From contig BFEA01000283.1 of NCBI GenBank assembly GCA_003427395.1, forward strand, positions 660,367 through 689,912: DNA of 29,546 bases, given 5' to 3'. The notes under the pieces are model-generated. The model was not told where the DNA came from. It worked only from the letters and a program-made list of their open reading frames with translations, and searched no databases. Of the stretch, positions 1 to 11,275 are shown in pieces. The translations under genes and the position numbers were made by a program. The DNA is from Chara braunii (Eukaryota > Streptophyta > Charophyceae > Charales > Characeae). The first letter of the stretch is position 1. Every line of letters starts with the position of its first letter.

Positions 1-445
1 CGGGATCGGAGCGGAAGTTGGCTAGGGAAGGAGGGGGAGCAGAGGAGGAGTCGGGGAGTCGGGGTTGGGGAAGGAGGGGGAGAGCAGGGGGAATCGGGGT
101 GGGGGTCGGGCGGGAGAGAGTGGGAGTCGAGGAGTGGGGGAGAAGGCAGAGCGGGAGTCGGCATTAGCGAAGGAGGGGGAGGGAAGGGGGAGTTGGGATC
201 GGAAGGAGAAGCGGGATTCAGGAAGGAACAGAGGGTGAGCGTCGGGGGGAGTCGGGATTAAGAAAGGAGAGGGAGGGGAGGGGGAATCTCGATCGCAATT
301 GGAGCTAGGATCGGTGCGAAGGAGGGAAAACAAAGGGATCGCAAGGGTGGGGGAGAAGGGGGAGCGGGAGTCAAGATTGGGAAGCGTCGAGAGGGGAGCA
401 GGAATCGGAATCAGAGTCGGGGTTAAAGTCAGAGGGGGAGAGGGA
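1..445. repeat. G-rich purine low-complexity block
   Basis: The plus strand is built from irregular short units such as GGGAGTCGGG and GGAGGGGGAG, with very few pyrimidine runs. No unit length is constant, so this is a diffuse tandem repeat rather than a clean minisatellite. The frequent GGG and GGGGG runs could form G-quadruplexes on the plus strand. The open frame on the opposite strand is a Pro/Ser/Leu low-complexity product of this composition and not a convincing gene. Confidence 0.8.
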
Positions 446-458
446 GGGGTTCGTGCGA

Positions 459-655
459 AACTCATGTGACACACACATGCTACTCACAAACACACATTCA
501 CACACACACACACGCACACACACACACACACACACGGGGGCACACACGCACATACACACATACACACAGAACGCATACACAGACACACACATACACACAC
601 GTGACACACACACACACACACACAGACACACGCACACACACTTACACATAAACAC
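459..655. repeat. CA/GT dinucleotide microsatellite, interrupted
   Basis: About 200 bases are almost entirely CA steps on the plus strand, with interruptions such as CACGCA, CATACA and a GGGG at about 536. The open frames through it (Thr-His or Cys-Val repeats) are artefacts. The next 130 bases (656-788) are unique-looking sequence with no recognisable feature before the satellite begins. Confidence 0.9.
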
Positions 656-1884
656 ATCCATCATTCAAATGCATCCTAGGCAAACTGTCTGGGCTAAACC
701 TCCTGATAAGTCTGTGAAAGTCCAACGAAACACTCTGGCACGGTCCGAAGTGTGGGGGCGAGGGAGCTGACCCGTAACTTTGAAAAAAACAATTACTCTA
801 CAACACTTTACTCTGCTTTACCCTACTCTGCTCCACAACACTCTATTCTACTACACTCTACGACACTCTTCTCTGCTTTACTCTGATCTCCAACACTCTA
901 CTCTACGGCACTCTACAACACTCTACTCTACTCCACTCTACTCTACTTTACTCTACTCTACTCTCCTTTTCTTTCCTCTCCGACACTCGATTGTACTCTA
1001 CTCTACAATACTTAACTCTATTTCACTCTACTCCACTCTACTCCACTCTGCGATACTCTACGATACTCCACTCCACTCTATTGTACTCTACTCCACTCTA
1101 TGACACTTTACCACACTCTACTCTACATAATTCTACTGTACGACTACTCTACTCTACTCTACTCTACGACACTACTCTACGACACTACTCTACGACACTC
1201 TACTCTACGATACTCTACGATACTCTACGACAATTTATTGTACTCTACTCTACGATACTCTACGATACTCTACGACAATTTATTGTACTCTACTCTACGA
1301 TACTCCACGACAATCTATTATATTCTGCTTTACGACACTCTACTCTATGACACTCTACTTTACAACACTACTATACGTACTCTACCCTACTCTACCCTAC
1401 TCTACGACACTCTACGACACTCTACTCTCCTCTACGACAATCTATTCTACCTTACTCAACAACAACCTACTCTACAACACTCTACGACACTCTACTCTAT
1501 GATACTAAACTCCACGACATTCTACTCTACGACACTCTACTCTACTCTACTCCACTCCACGACACTCTACTCTACAACACTCTACTCTACGACCCTCTAC
1601 TCTACAACCCTCTACTCTATGACACTCCACGCTACTCTACTCTACTCCACTCTACTCTTCTCTACTCTTCTCTACTCTACTCTACTCCACTCTACTCTAC
1701 TCTACGACAATCTACGACAATCTATGACAATCTTCTTTACTCTAGGACAATTTACTATACTGTACTCTATAACACTTAACGACACTCTACTCTACTCTAC
1801 TCTCCTCTACTGTACTCTACTCTACTCTACTCTAAGACACTCTAATCTACGAAACTCTACTCTACTCTACTCTACTCTACTCTA

Positions 1885-3965
1885 TGACACCCTACGACAC
1901 TCTACTGTACTTTACGATACTTAACGACACTCTACAAAACTTTACTCTACTCTACTCTACTCGATGACACTCTACTCTACTCCACGATACTTTACGACAC
2001 TCTACCCCACTGTACTCGACGACACTCTACTCTACTTTACAACACTCCTCTACTCTACCCACTCTACTCTATAATACTTTACTCTACTCTACTTTACTCT
2101 ACTCTACTTTACTCTACTCTACTCTACTTTACTCTGCTCTACTCTACTCTACTCTACTCTACTCTACTCTACTCTACTCTACTCTACTCTACTCTACTCT
2201 ACTCTACTCTACTCTACTCTACACTACTCTACTATACTCTACTCTTCTCTACTCTACTACACTCTACTCTCCTCTAAGATACTCTACAACATTGTACTCT
2301 ACGACACTCTACTGTACTGTACTCGACGAAACTCTACTCTACTCTACACCACTTTACTCTACTCTACGCTACTCTACTCTACTCTACTCTTCTCTACTCT
2401 ACTCTACTCTACTCTACTCTACTCTACTCTACTTTACTTTACTCTACTCTACTCTACTCTACTCCACTTTACTCTATTTACTCCACTCTATTTACTCTAC
2501 TCTATTTACGCTACTTTACTCTACTCTACTCTACTCTACTCTACTCTACGACACTCTACTCTACTCTATGACACTGCTTTACTCTACGCAACTTTACTCT
2601 ACTCTACGACACGCTACGACACACTATTCTACTTTACTCTACGACAATCTACTCTACTCTAGTCTACGATACTATACTCTACTATATGACAATCTACTCT
2701 ACCGTACTCTAGGACAATTTATGACGGTCCACTCTACTCTACTCTACTCAACGACACTTTACTCGACTCTGCTCTAGTCTGCTCTACTCTACTCTACTCT
2801 ACTCTACTCTACTCTACTTAACAACAATCTATTTTACTATACTATACGACATTTTATGACAATGTACTCTACTTTACGGCACTCTACGACACTCTACGAC
2901 ACTCTACGACACTCTACGACACTCTACGACACTCTACTCTACTTGAATCTACTTTACCTTACTCTACTTTACTCTACTTTAGTCTACGACACTCAACGAC
3001 ACTCTACTCTACGACACTCTATGACACTCTACTCTATCCTATGACAGTATAGTCTACTCTATGACACTCTACTCCACGACACTCTACTCTATTCTACTGT
3101 ACGGCACTCTAGTTTACGACATTATACTCTACTTTACTCTATTGTGCAACCATATACTCTACTCTACTCTACTCTACTTTACTCTACTTTACTCTACTTT
3201 ACTCTACTCTACTCTACTCAACTCTAGTCTACTCTACTCTACGACAATCTACGACAATCTACTCTACTCTACGACAATCTATCAAAGTCTATTTTACTCT
3301 ACAATAATCTACTCTATTATACTCTACGACACTTAACGACACTGTACTTTACTTTACTCTACTCTACTTTATTGTACTCTACTCTGCTTTAAGACACTGT
3401 AGTCTATAAAACTCTACTCTACTCTACTCTACTCTTGTCTACTCTACTCTACTTTAGGACACTCTACTACGACACTCTACTCTATAACACTCTACTGTAC
3501 TCTACGACACTTAACAACACTCTACAAAACTCTACTCTATTGTACTCTACTTACTCTACTCTACTCTACTCTACTCTACTCTACTCTACTCTACTTTACT
3601 CTACTCTACTCTACTCTACTTTACTCTACTCTACTCTACTCTACTCTACTCTACGACACTCGACGACGCTCTACAACAGTCTAGTCTGCTATACTCTACT
3701 CCACGACACTTTACGACACTCTACCCCACTCTACTCTACGACACTCTACTTTACTTTACAACACTCTCCTCTACTTTACCCACTCTACGCTACTCTACTT
3801 TATTTTACTCTACCCTACTTTACTGTACTCTACTGTACTCTACTGTACTCTCCTCTCCTCTCCTTTACTCTACTCTACTCTACTCTACTCTACTCTACTC
3901 TACTCTACTCTACTCTACTCTACTCTACTCTACTCCACTCTACTCTACTCCACTTTGCTCTATTC
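1885..3965. repeat. Satellite higher-order unit, copy A
   Basis: This stretch carries a specific order of non-consensus words that recurs downstream: TGACACCCTACG at 1885, ACTGTACTGTACTCG at 2311, CTACGCAACTTT at 2584, ACTTTAGGAC at 3451 and CCACGACACTTTACG at 3701. The same words recur in the same order at 4108, 4464, 4909, 5701 and 5966. The copy-to-copy distance drifts between about 2.15 and 2.33 kb, as expected if pure CTCTA runs expand and contract between the markers. Boundaries are approximate. Confidence 0.8.
2876..2935. repeat. Regular ACTCTACGAC decamer array
   Basis: Five to six consecutive nearly perfect copies of the ten-base unit ACTCTACGAC occur here. The matching site in the second higher-order copy (about 5170-5240) is similar, with single changes. 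Shorter runs of the same decamer occur at 7060-7110. Confidence 0.85.
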
Positions 3966-4107
3966 TAAGACACTTTACAACATGCTACTATACGACACTC
4001 GACGACACTCTACTCTACTCTACTCTACGAAACTCTACGAAACTCTACTCTACTCTACGAAACTCTACGAAACTCTACTCTACTCTACTATACTCTACTC
4101 TACTCTA

Positions 4108-6240
4108 TGACACCCTACGACACTCTACTGAACTTTACGACACTTAACGACACTCTACAAAACTTTACTCTACTCTACTCTACGCGACGACACTCTACGA
4201 CACTACTCTACTCCACGACACTTTACGACACTCTACCCCACTGTACTCGATGACACTCTACTTTACAACACTCTCCTCTACTCTACCCACTCTACTTTAC
4301 AATATTTTATTCTGCTCTACTTTACTCTACTCTACTTTACTCTACTCGACTCTACTCTGCTCTACTCTACTCTACTCTACTCTACCCTACTCTACTCTTC
4401 TCTACTCTACTACACTCTACTCTCCTCTAAGACACTCTACAACGTTCTACTCTACGACACTCTACTGTACTGTACTCGACGAAACTCTACTCTACTCTAC
4501 TCCACTTTACTCTACTCTACGCTACTCCACTCTACTCTACTCTACTCTACTTTACACTACTCTACTCTACTCTACTCTACTCTACTCTACTCTACTCTAC
4601 TCTACTCTACTTTACTCTACTCTACTCTACTTTACTCTACTCTACTCTACTCTACTCTACTCTACTCTACTCTACTCTACTCTACTCTACTTTACTCTAC
4701 TCTACTCTACTCTACTCTACTCTACTCTACTCTACTCTACTCTACTCTACTCTACTCTACTCTACTCTACTCTACTTTACTCTATTTACTTCACTCTATT
4801 TACTCTACTCTATTTACTCTACTTTACTCTACTCTACTCTACTCCACTCTACTCTACTCTACTCTACTCTAGGACACTTTACTCTACTCTATGACACTTT
4901 GCTTTACTCTACGCAACTTTACTCTACTCTACGACACGCTACGACACACTATTCTACTTTGCTCTACGACAATCTACTCTACTCTACTCTACGATACTAT
5001 ACTCTACTCTATGACAATCTACTCTACTGTACTCTAGGACAATTTATGACAGTCCACTCTACTGTACTCTACTCAACGACACCTTACTCGACTCTACTCT
5101 ACTCTACTCTACTTAACAACAATCTATTTTACTATACTAGACGACATTTTATGACAATGTACTCTACTCTACGGGACTCTACGACACTCTACGACACTCT
5201 ACGACACTCTATGACACTCTACGACACTCTACGACACTCTACTTTACCTTACTCTACTTTACTTTACTTCGGTCTACGACACTTTATGACACTCTATTCT
5301 ATTCTGTGACAGTATAGTCTACTCTATGACACTCTACTCCACGACACTCTACTCTATTCTACTGTACGACACTCTACTCTAAGACATTATACTCTACTTG
5401 ACTCTACTGTGCAACCCTATACTCTACTCTACTCTACTCTATTTTACTCTACTCTACTCTACTCTACTCTACGCTACTCTACGACAATCTACTCTACTCT
5501 ACGACAATCTATGAAAGTCTACTTTACTCTACAACAATCTACTTTATTATACTCTACGACACTTAACGACACTCTACTTTACTCTACTCTACTCTACTCT
5601 ATTGTACTCTACTCTACTCTATTGTACTCCACTCTGCTCTAAGACACTGTAGTCTATAAAACTCTACTCTACTCTACTCTACTCTTGTCTACTCTACTCT
5701 ACTTTAGGACACTCTACTACGACACTTTACTCTACTCTACTCTACTCTATAACACTTTACTGTACTCTACGACACTTGACAACACTCTACAAAACTCTAC
5801 TCTACTCTACTCTACTTACTCTACTTTACTCTACTCTACTCAACTCTACTCTACTCTACTCTACTCTACTCTACTCTACTCTTCTTTACTCTACTTTACT
5901 CTACTCTACTCTATTGTACGACACTCGACGACACTCTACGACACTCTAGTGTGCTGTACTCTACTCCACGACACTTTACGACACTCTACCCCACTCTACT
6001 CTACGACACTCTACGTTACTTTAGGCACTCTCCTCTACTTTACCCACTCTACACTACTCTACTTTATTTTACTTTACCCCACTTTACTGTACTCTACTCT
6101 ACTCTACTCTACTCTACTCTACTCTACTCTACTGTCCTCTCCTTTACTTTACTCTACTCTACTCTACTCTACTCTACTCTACTCTACTCTACTCTACTCT
6201 ACTTCACTCTACTCTACTCCACTCTGCTCTATTCTAAGAC
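4108..6240. repeat. Satellite higher-order unit, copy B
   Basis: This is the second copy of the long-range pattern in copy A, with all five marker words in the same order. Pure CTCTA runs differ in length from copy A, notably the long run at about 4540-4770. Divergence between markers is low, so the duplication is younger than the decay of the pentamers themselves. Confidence 0.8.
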
Positions 6241-6484
6241 ACTCTACAACATTCTACTCTACTCTACTCTACTCTATTTTATTGTACTATACTCTACTCC
6301 ATTCTACTCTTAGACTACTCTACTCTACTCTACTCTACTCTACTCTACTCTATTTTACTCTACTATACTCTACTCCATTTTACTCTTAGACTACTCTACT
6401 CTACTCTACTCTACTTTACTCTACTCTACTCTACTCTACTCTACTCTTTTCTACTCTACTCTACTCTACTCTACTCTACCCTAC

Positions 6485-6735
6485 TCTACTCTACGCAACT
6501 TTACTCTGCTCTATGACACGCCACGATACACTGCTCTACTGTACTCTACTCTACGATACTCTACTCTACGATACTATACTATACCCTGCGACAATCTACT
6601 CTACTATACTCTACGATAATTTATGACAGTCCACTTTACTCTACTCCACTCTACTCTACGCTAATCAACAACAATCTACTTTACTATACTATACGATACT
6701 TTATGACATTGTACTTTACTCTACTTTACTTTACT
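6485..6735. repeat. Satellite higher-order unit, partial copy C
   Basis: A third, more diverged and truncated copy starts with CTACGCAACTTT at 6491. It continues through the ACAATTTATGAC-like and CAACAACAATCTA words also found near 2700-2850 and 5035-5150. It lies only about 1.58 kb after the equivalent marker in copy B, so part of the unit is missing. Confidence 0.65.
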
Positions 6736-7493
6736 ATACTCTACAACTTTTTACTCTATGAGAGTCTACGACACTCTACGACACTCCACTCTACTTTACT
6801 TTACGATACTCTACTTTACTCTACAACACTCTGCTTTACGACTCTCTACGACACTCTACTCTACTTTACTCTACCTTGCGACCCTCTATTCAACTCTACT
6901 CTACTTCACTCTACTCTACTCTATAGTACTCTACTCTACTCTATGACAATCTACTCTACGATACTCTACTTTTCCCAACGACACTCTACTCTCCTATACG
7001 ACACTCTCCTCTCCTCTCGACACTCTATGTAATCTACTCGACGACACTCTACTCTACTCTATGACACTCTACGACACTCTACGACATTCTACGACACTCT
7101 ACGACACTCGACTCTACTCTTCAACACTCTACGACACTCTACTCTGCTCTTCTCTACTTTACTCTACTTTACCGTACACTACGAAACTTTATTTTACGAC
7201 AATCTATGAGACTCTACTCTACGTAGCAACACTCCACTGTACCCTATGACACTCTACGACACTCTACTCTACTTTACTGCACTTTACGATACTCTATTCT
7301 ACTCTATTATACTCTATCACGCTCAATCACACTCTATGACACTCTATGACACTCTATGATACTCTACGACCCTCTATGACACTCTATGACACTCTACGAC
7401 ACTCTGCACCCTCTCTATAACACTCTATAGCACTCTACGACACTTTATTATACTCAACTCTAGGACATTCTACTCTACTTTACAAGATAGAAC

Positions 7494-9371
7494 TCAACGA
7501 GGAGGGACAAAACCCTGCGGGAGGTCTATCTGAGGAACCGTGAACATGCGGGCACCAACTTGTGCAACCCGACTGCGTGCACGACCCATGGCGGACATGC
7601 CCATCTGCAGGCGCTCGACCACCGGGACGATGTCGTCATCCAAGTGATATTGGATAACGTCTCGGAGCTCGATGTCCTCGGGGGCATCCCCAAGGGTAGG
7701 GTCAAACTTGGTCGAGGCATCCTCGTTGTACTCCAGAGAACACCGAGAGAATGACGCTCCAGGTCGAGCTGGTCGGTGAAAGCGGCCGGCAAAGGAGGAT
7801 CGACCGCGAGTAGCACCGCGTGACTAGGTGGCGGCGACGATGGATCACGAAGAAGATGGGGCGTCGCAGAAGCGATTTCGCATCTTCTGGTACTCGCGAG
7901 CAGCCTCGTAGGCCTGCTCTGAGGAGGTGAAGCTCTGTCGCCAGAGCTCGATGAGGTAGTCAATTGGAAGGTTGACTACGAACTTGTTGGTCAAAAGGAC
8001 CTCAGATAGGGGTGCCTCATCACAAATGAGGCGGGCGTCCTGAAACACTTTGATGTGACGCTCAAGATCGACTGGTGAGGAGGACTTGCGCCACTACGTC
8101 TGGGTGACCCGATCTAAGGCGTCGGACATCGTGGAGAGTGGTGTAGCAGTCATGGAGAAACGCGGTGAAATCCACGAGAGTGGGATCCTCACCTGAGTGA
8201 GTACGATGGGTATAGTAGTTCTCTTATGCGGAGAACGCGCTGCCTCACAATTTTGTTGCGAGCGCGGAGCACCACAATGCATGACTAGTGTTAGTGAGTG
8301 TCAGCGCACGTGTGGCAGCCTGCAACCAGTGCGACACACACATTGTATCATCGTAGTCGGGTATGTCCGACATACGCACAAGGGTGGGACCGCTGTGCTG
8401 ATGGCGAGGGAAGAGAGGTTAATGGGCCTGCACTGCGGTGACAAATGTCGAGGCCGGTGTAGAGGTAAAAGTGGTGGTGGGCTGAGAGTTGGGGCTGCTG
8501 GTGGAAGGTCCACTAGAGGTGGAGGCAATGACCGCAACCAACTGTGAGGGAGTGGCGAGGTAGGAGGGTAAAGGGGGGGAGCCGGTCGAGGGAAACAAGC
8601 CGGCAAAACATAGGTGGGAGGGGCGGTATAAGAAGAAGAAGGGTGAGCAGCCTATGAACGGTGAGGTTGTCTCAGGGGGAGAATCTCCGCCTGGAGCTGC
8701 GCCACGGTGGCATGTAGGGTAGCCACCCGCTGGGTGCGCGCGGTCGGAGGTGGAGGAGGCAGAGAGAGTACCCTAGCAGGAGGAGGAAGAACTTCGCGCC
8801 ATAGTGCCGCGACCGGTGCAGGAAGCTGGGAAGCAACACCAGGCTGGGTAGATGAAATTGTCTGGCCAGATACCGGTATCTGGGCGACAGCACATGCGGC
8901 AGTGGTTGAAGCGACATGGGTGGCGGGAGCAGCGTGGGCCAATGGTTGTGTTGCAACAGACGGTATGGTCTTAGCGGAAGCAACACTCACCGTTGCGGAA
9001 GGGGAGTGCTGGGCCTGGCCCGCGGAGGAGGACGAACCACCACGTCTCTGTCTCTGGGCTCCTGAAGAGCCGGACTCTGAGCCGGTAGGGGATGGAGTCT
9101 GAGAGTGGTGGGGAGAGCGATGAGGAGAACCGTTGAGGCTGTGATCTTCATGGGCGAGCGTATTAACTTGCCTCTCCAGGGGTGCAAGCGCATCGAGTCG
9201 CGCTTGTAGAGGTGCAAGGAGAGACGCAAGAACAACGTGAAGGTCCATGGGGTCCACAAAGTGCTGACCCTGGACCGTCAGGTGGGTGGGCGCCTGAGAG
9301 ACAGAGGGCCCCAATATGATCTCATCAGCTATAGTCTCGTCCGTGGGTAGTGGAGAAAGAGAGGTAGACAT
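7494..9371 (-). pseudogene. Degraded Gag-like retroelement ORF with five in-frame stops
   Basis: A single minus-strand frame can be followed from an ATG at 9371 (ACC before it, a good eukaryotic start context) to a TGA at 7494-7496, 626 codons. It is broken by TAG 8652-8654, TGA 8301-8303, TAG 8094-8096, TGA 7845-7847 and TAG 7824-7826, with no frameshift needed. The N-terminal part is acidic with a short Leu-rich helix, then a long Ser/Pro/Ala/Gln-rich linker. The C-terminal third holds the best Gag-like segment: a WRK motif, then VDLERHIKVFQDARL, ELWRQSF and a helix with AYEAAREYQ. The tail is acidic and then Arg-rich. No CCHC knuckle, protease or RT follows, because the frame stops at the satellite edge. 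A capsid-type Gag is the most likely origin, but this is inferred from layout and not from a database match. The upstream frame is also open for about 200 bases. Confidence 0.6.
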
Positions 9372-9590
9372 GGTGGGAGGTGGGGGGAGAGATGGGTTGT
9401 GGTATGGGGATAGGGGACCACCAGTGAGAGGGAGGGGACCGCGAGAGCGGAGTGGGTAGTCGTGGGTCAGCTCGCCCCGTGACCAGCGGGTCGCGTGTGA
9501 GATGGTGGCGCGAATCAGGTCGAGGGGAGAGGAGCCATCCGGGTCCAGGGTGCTCGACAGGAGGAGGCGGGAGAGTAGGGGGGTTAGAAG

Positions 9591-9649
9591 AACCCTAAAC
9601 CCTAGAAAAACCCTAAGAAAACCCTAATCAAGGTTTGGGTGGTTAGGGT
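9591..9649. promoter_or_regulatory. Telomere-like / telo-box cluster
   Basis: Four CCCTAA or CCCTAG words lie within about 40 bases (AACCCTAAACCC, AACCCTAAG, AACCCTAAT), and one inverse TTAGGG lies at about 9643. The plant telomere unit is CCCTAAA, and short interstitial copies (telo-boxes) are common in plant 5' leaders. This cluster lies about 220 bases upstream of the ATG of the minus-strand Gag-like frame. It could be a leader element or a relic of telomere-type repair. Confidence 0.55.
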
Positions 9650-9834
9650 AGAGTAGCGACGACGTAATCAAGAAAAGATTCAAAAGAAAATAGTAACCAT
9701 GGAGGGGAGGGGAAGAGAAAATAAAATAAACAGTGAAATTTCGAGATAAAAATGAAAGAAAAATAATAATAAAAATAATTAAAGAAATAAATAAACAAAT
9801 TTGAAGAGAGAAGTAATATTTTTTTTTTTTGAAT

Positions 9835-9878
9835 TTTTGGTAGAATTTCCCTACCCCCCAAGGGGTCAAGAATGTGCC
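9835..9878 (+). repeat. TTTTGGNAG...TACCCCC...GGGGTC motif, copy 1
   Basis: First of three related blocks: a T run, GGTAGAATTTCCCTA, then a C run meeting a G run (CCCCCCAAGGGG). The C/G runs can pair as a small hairpin. Copies 2 and 3 lie within the next 270 bases in the same orientation. Confidence 0.6.
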
Positions 9879-10017
9879 AAGAGGAAGAAGAGACCAAGAT
9901 AAGCACACTAAGGTTCAAAATGCCGCAAATTATAAATTTCAGAAAAAAAATTATAATAATAAATAAATAAATGGGGAGGTGGAGAGTGAAAAGAAACTAA
10001 GTGTTGGATTTTTCAAA

Positions 10018-10056
10018 AATTTTGGCAGCATTTTGTTACCCCCATGGGGTCGAAGT
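10018..10056 (+). repeat. TTTTGGCAG...TACCCCC...GGGGTC motif, copy 2
   Basis: Same layout as copy 1, with TTTTGGCAGCATTTTG, then TTACCCCCATGGGGTCGA. CCCCATGGGG is a perfect ten-base palindrome. Confidence 0.65.
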
Positions 10057-10111
10057 GTGTCGGTAAAACATATGACTAAGTAAAATGAGAGAGAGTAGAA
10101 AAAAAAATAAA

Positions 10112-10146
10112 AATTGGCAGCACTTCGTTACCCCCACAGGGGATCT
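10112..10146 (+). repeat. TTTTGGCAG...TACCCCC...GGGG motif, copy 3
   Basis: Same layout again, with TTGGCAGCACTTCG then TTACCCCCACAGGGGA. Copies 2 and 3 are closer to each other than either is to copy 1. Confidence 0.65.
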
Positions 10147-10600
10147 TTAACAAGAAATCTATGCGTACCCGACTGTCTTTGTATAAGGGAGAAGACACAA
10201 AAATCTGGTGACACCAGCCTGAGAGGGCCCTCAGTACCCCACTCAAAACCAGCTGGAAATTATTGGGGGGGAGAAGCAGTAGTAAGAAACACAACAAAGA
10301 GCCCTAAGGCTTGAATTATTTAAAAATCTTCTTTGGAATAAGGTGTGCTGTCAAAATGCACTTGGATGTGCAGATGTCCACGTGCATGATTCTTCACAGC
10401 TGAAATAACTAAGTCCTAAACAAATACAGAGGTGCTGCAGAAAAATTCAAATTTTCAGAATAAATAAAAAGTAAAAATAAAACAAATCGAAAAAAATGAG
10501 AAAAGAAGTAGAGGATAAGAGAGTTCAAATTTTTGAAGAAAAGAGGAAATTTAAATCAAAAGAAAGATAAAAACAAGAAAAACAGAAAAATTTCGAAGTT

Positions 10601-10616
10601 GGGGGGGGGGGGGGGG
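10601..10616. repeat. G16 homopolymer
   Basis: Sixteen consecutive G bases on the plus strand, at the border between the A-rich segment and the GA-rich segment. The length is likely to be unreliable in the assembly. Confidence 0.95.
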
Positions 10617-10935
10617 ATGAAAAAGTGAAGGAGAAAAGAGAGAAATAGGTGAGAGAGAGAAAACGAGTGAAAGGGGAGATGGGGGAAATGATGGGGTTGT
10701 AGTTAGGGGAGAGAAGGGGGGAGAGGAGGGTGAGAGAATGTGAGAGATAGGGATGGGAAAGGTGGGGACGGGTAGAAGAGATTAGTAGAAGATGGTGAGT
10801 GGAGAGGGGAGGAGAGAAAAAGATGGTGGAAGATAAGTGAAGAGGGAAGTGGGAGAAGAGAGTAGTGGTGAAGTTAGAAAAGGTGGTGAGAAGGTGGAGG
10901 GGGGAGAGAGAGAGGGGGTGGGAGAGTAGGTTAGT
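10617..10935. repeat. Purine-rich GA/GGGGA low-complexity tract
   Basis: The plus strand is almost entirely A and G, with words such as GAGAGAGAAA, GGGGAGA and AAGTGGGAGAAG. A purine-only strand of this length can form triplex or G-quadruplex structures. No coding signal is present. Confidence 0.85.
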
Positions 10936-11060
10936 GGGGAACTATGAGGCACCCAAGGTCACGGATCTTGCGGCCATGCCACGCCCAAGCGGGGGCCCAC
11001 GCGGGAAAACGACGCGCGCGCGCGGCCTGCGCACGCCAGCCTCTAACGGCCTGCACAGAA
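10936..11060. other. Short GC-rich island
   Basis: About 125 bases are high in GC, including a run of alternating CG steps near 11015 (ACGCGCGCGCGCGGCC). It is isolated between purine-rich and AT-rich DNA. No open frame of interest was found. Confidence 0.5.
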
Positions 11061-11144
11061 AAAATATTTTTTTTTGAAAATTTGGGGGGGGGGTTTTGGT
11101 AAGTAGCAAAAATAATTAAAAAAATAGAAAAAAAAATAAATATT

Positions 11145-11162
11145 CATTGATTGATTGTTTTT

Positions 11163-11201
<39 letters not shown>
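11145..11201. repeat. (TTGA)n tetranucleotide microsatellite
   Basis: Two blocks of ATTGATTG-type units are split by a short T run at about 11157-11165. The second block has about nine units. Confidence 0.95.
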
Positions 11202-11203
<2 letters not shown>

Positions 11204-11231
11204 GGGGGAGGGGTCCTCCCTGCCCTCCCCG

Positions 11232-11275
11232 GCACACGCGCACACACACACACACACGCACACACACACACACTC
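11232..11275. repeat. (CA)n microsatellite
   Basis: About 44 bases of CA steps with single CG interruptions, opening the C-rich region that follows. Confidence 0.9.

Larger units (their letters stand above)
789..7488. repeat. CTCTA pentamer / CTCTACGACA decamer satellite array
   Basis: About 6.7 kb are composed of CTCTA units, many with one C to T change giving CTTTA, mixed with a decamer variant in which CGACA follows (clear at about 2876-2935). The strand bias is extreme: the plus strand has almost no G outside the CGACA variant. Because fifteen bases (three pentamers) read as five stop-free codons, all plus-strand frames stay open and give Leu-Tyr-Ser-Thr-Leu strings, while the complement is full of TAG. 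From about 7257 the array shifts to TCTATGACA units, and it ends abruptly next to the Gag-like pseudogene. No function is evident. Satellite DNA of this size is compatible with pericentromeric or other heterochromatin, but nothing here proves location. Confidence 0.95.
9660..10600. other. AT-rich non-coding segment
   Basis: This region is rich in A runs on the plus strand and has only short chance open frames. Its recognisable content is the three-fold repeated motif listed separately and poly-A-like tracts. I see no gene here. Confidence 0.6.

Noticed and set aside
1100-6389. Many plus-strand open frames of 60-274 codons rich in Leu, Tyr, Ser, Thr
   Set aside because: They are direct products of the stop-free CTCTA repeat. 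Nothing but the repeat is encoded.
8197-9102. Plus-strand frames at 8197-8547 and 8707-9102
   Set aside because: They are shadows of the minus-strand Gag-like pseudogene and have low-complexity composition.
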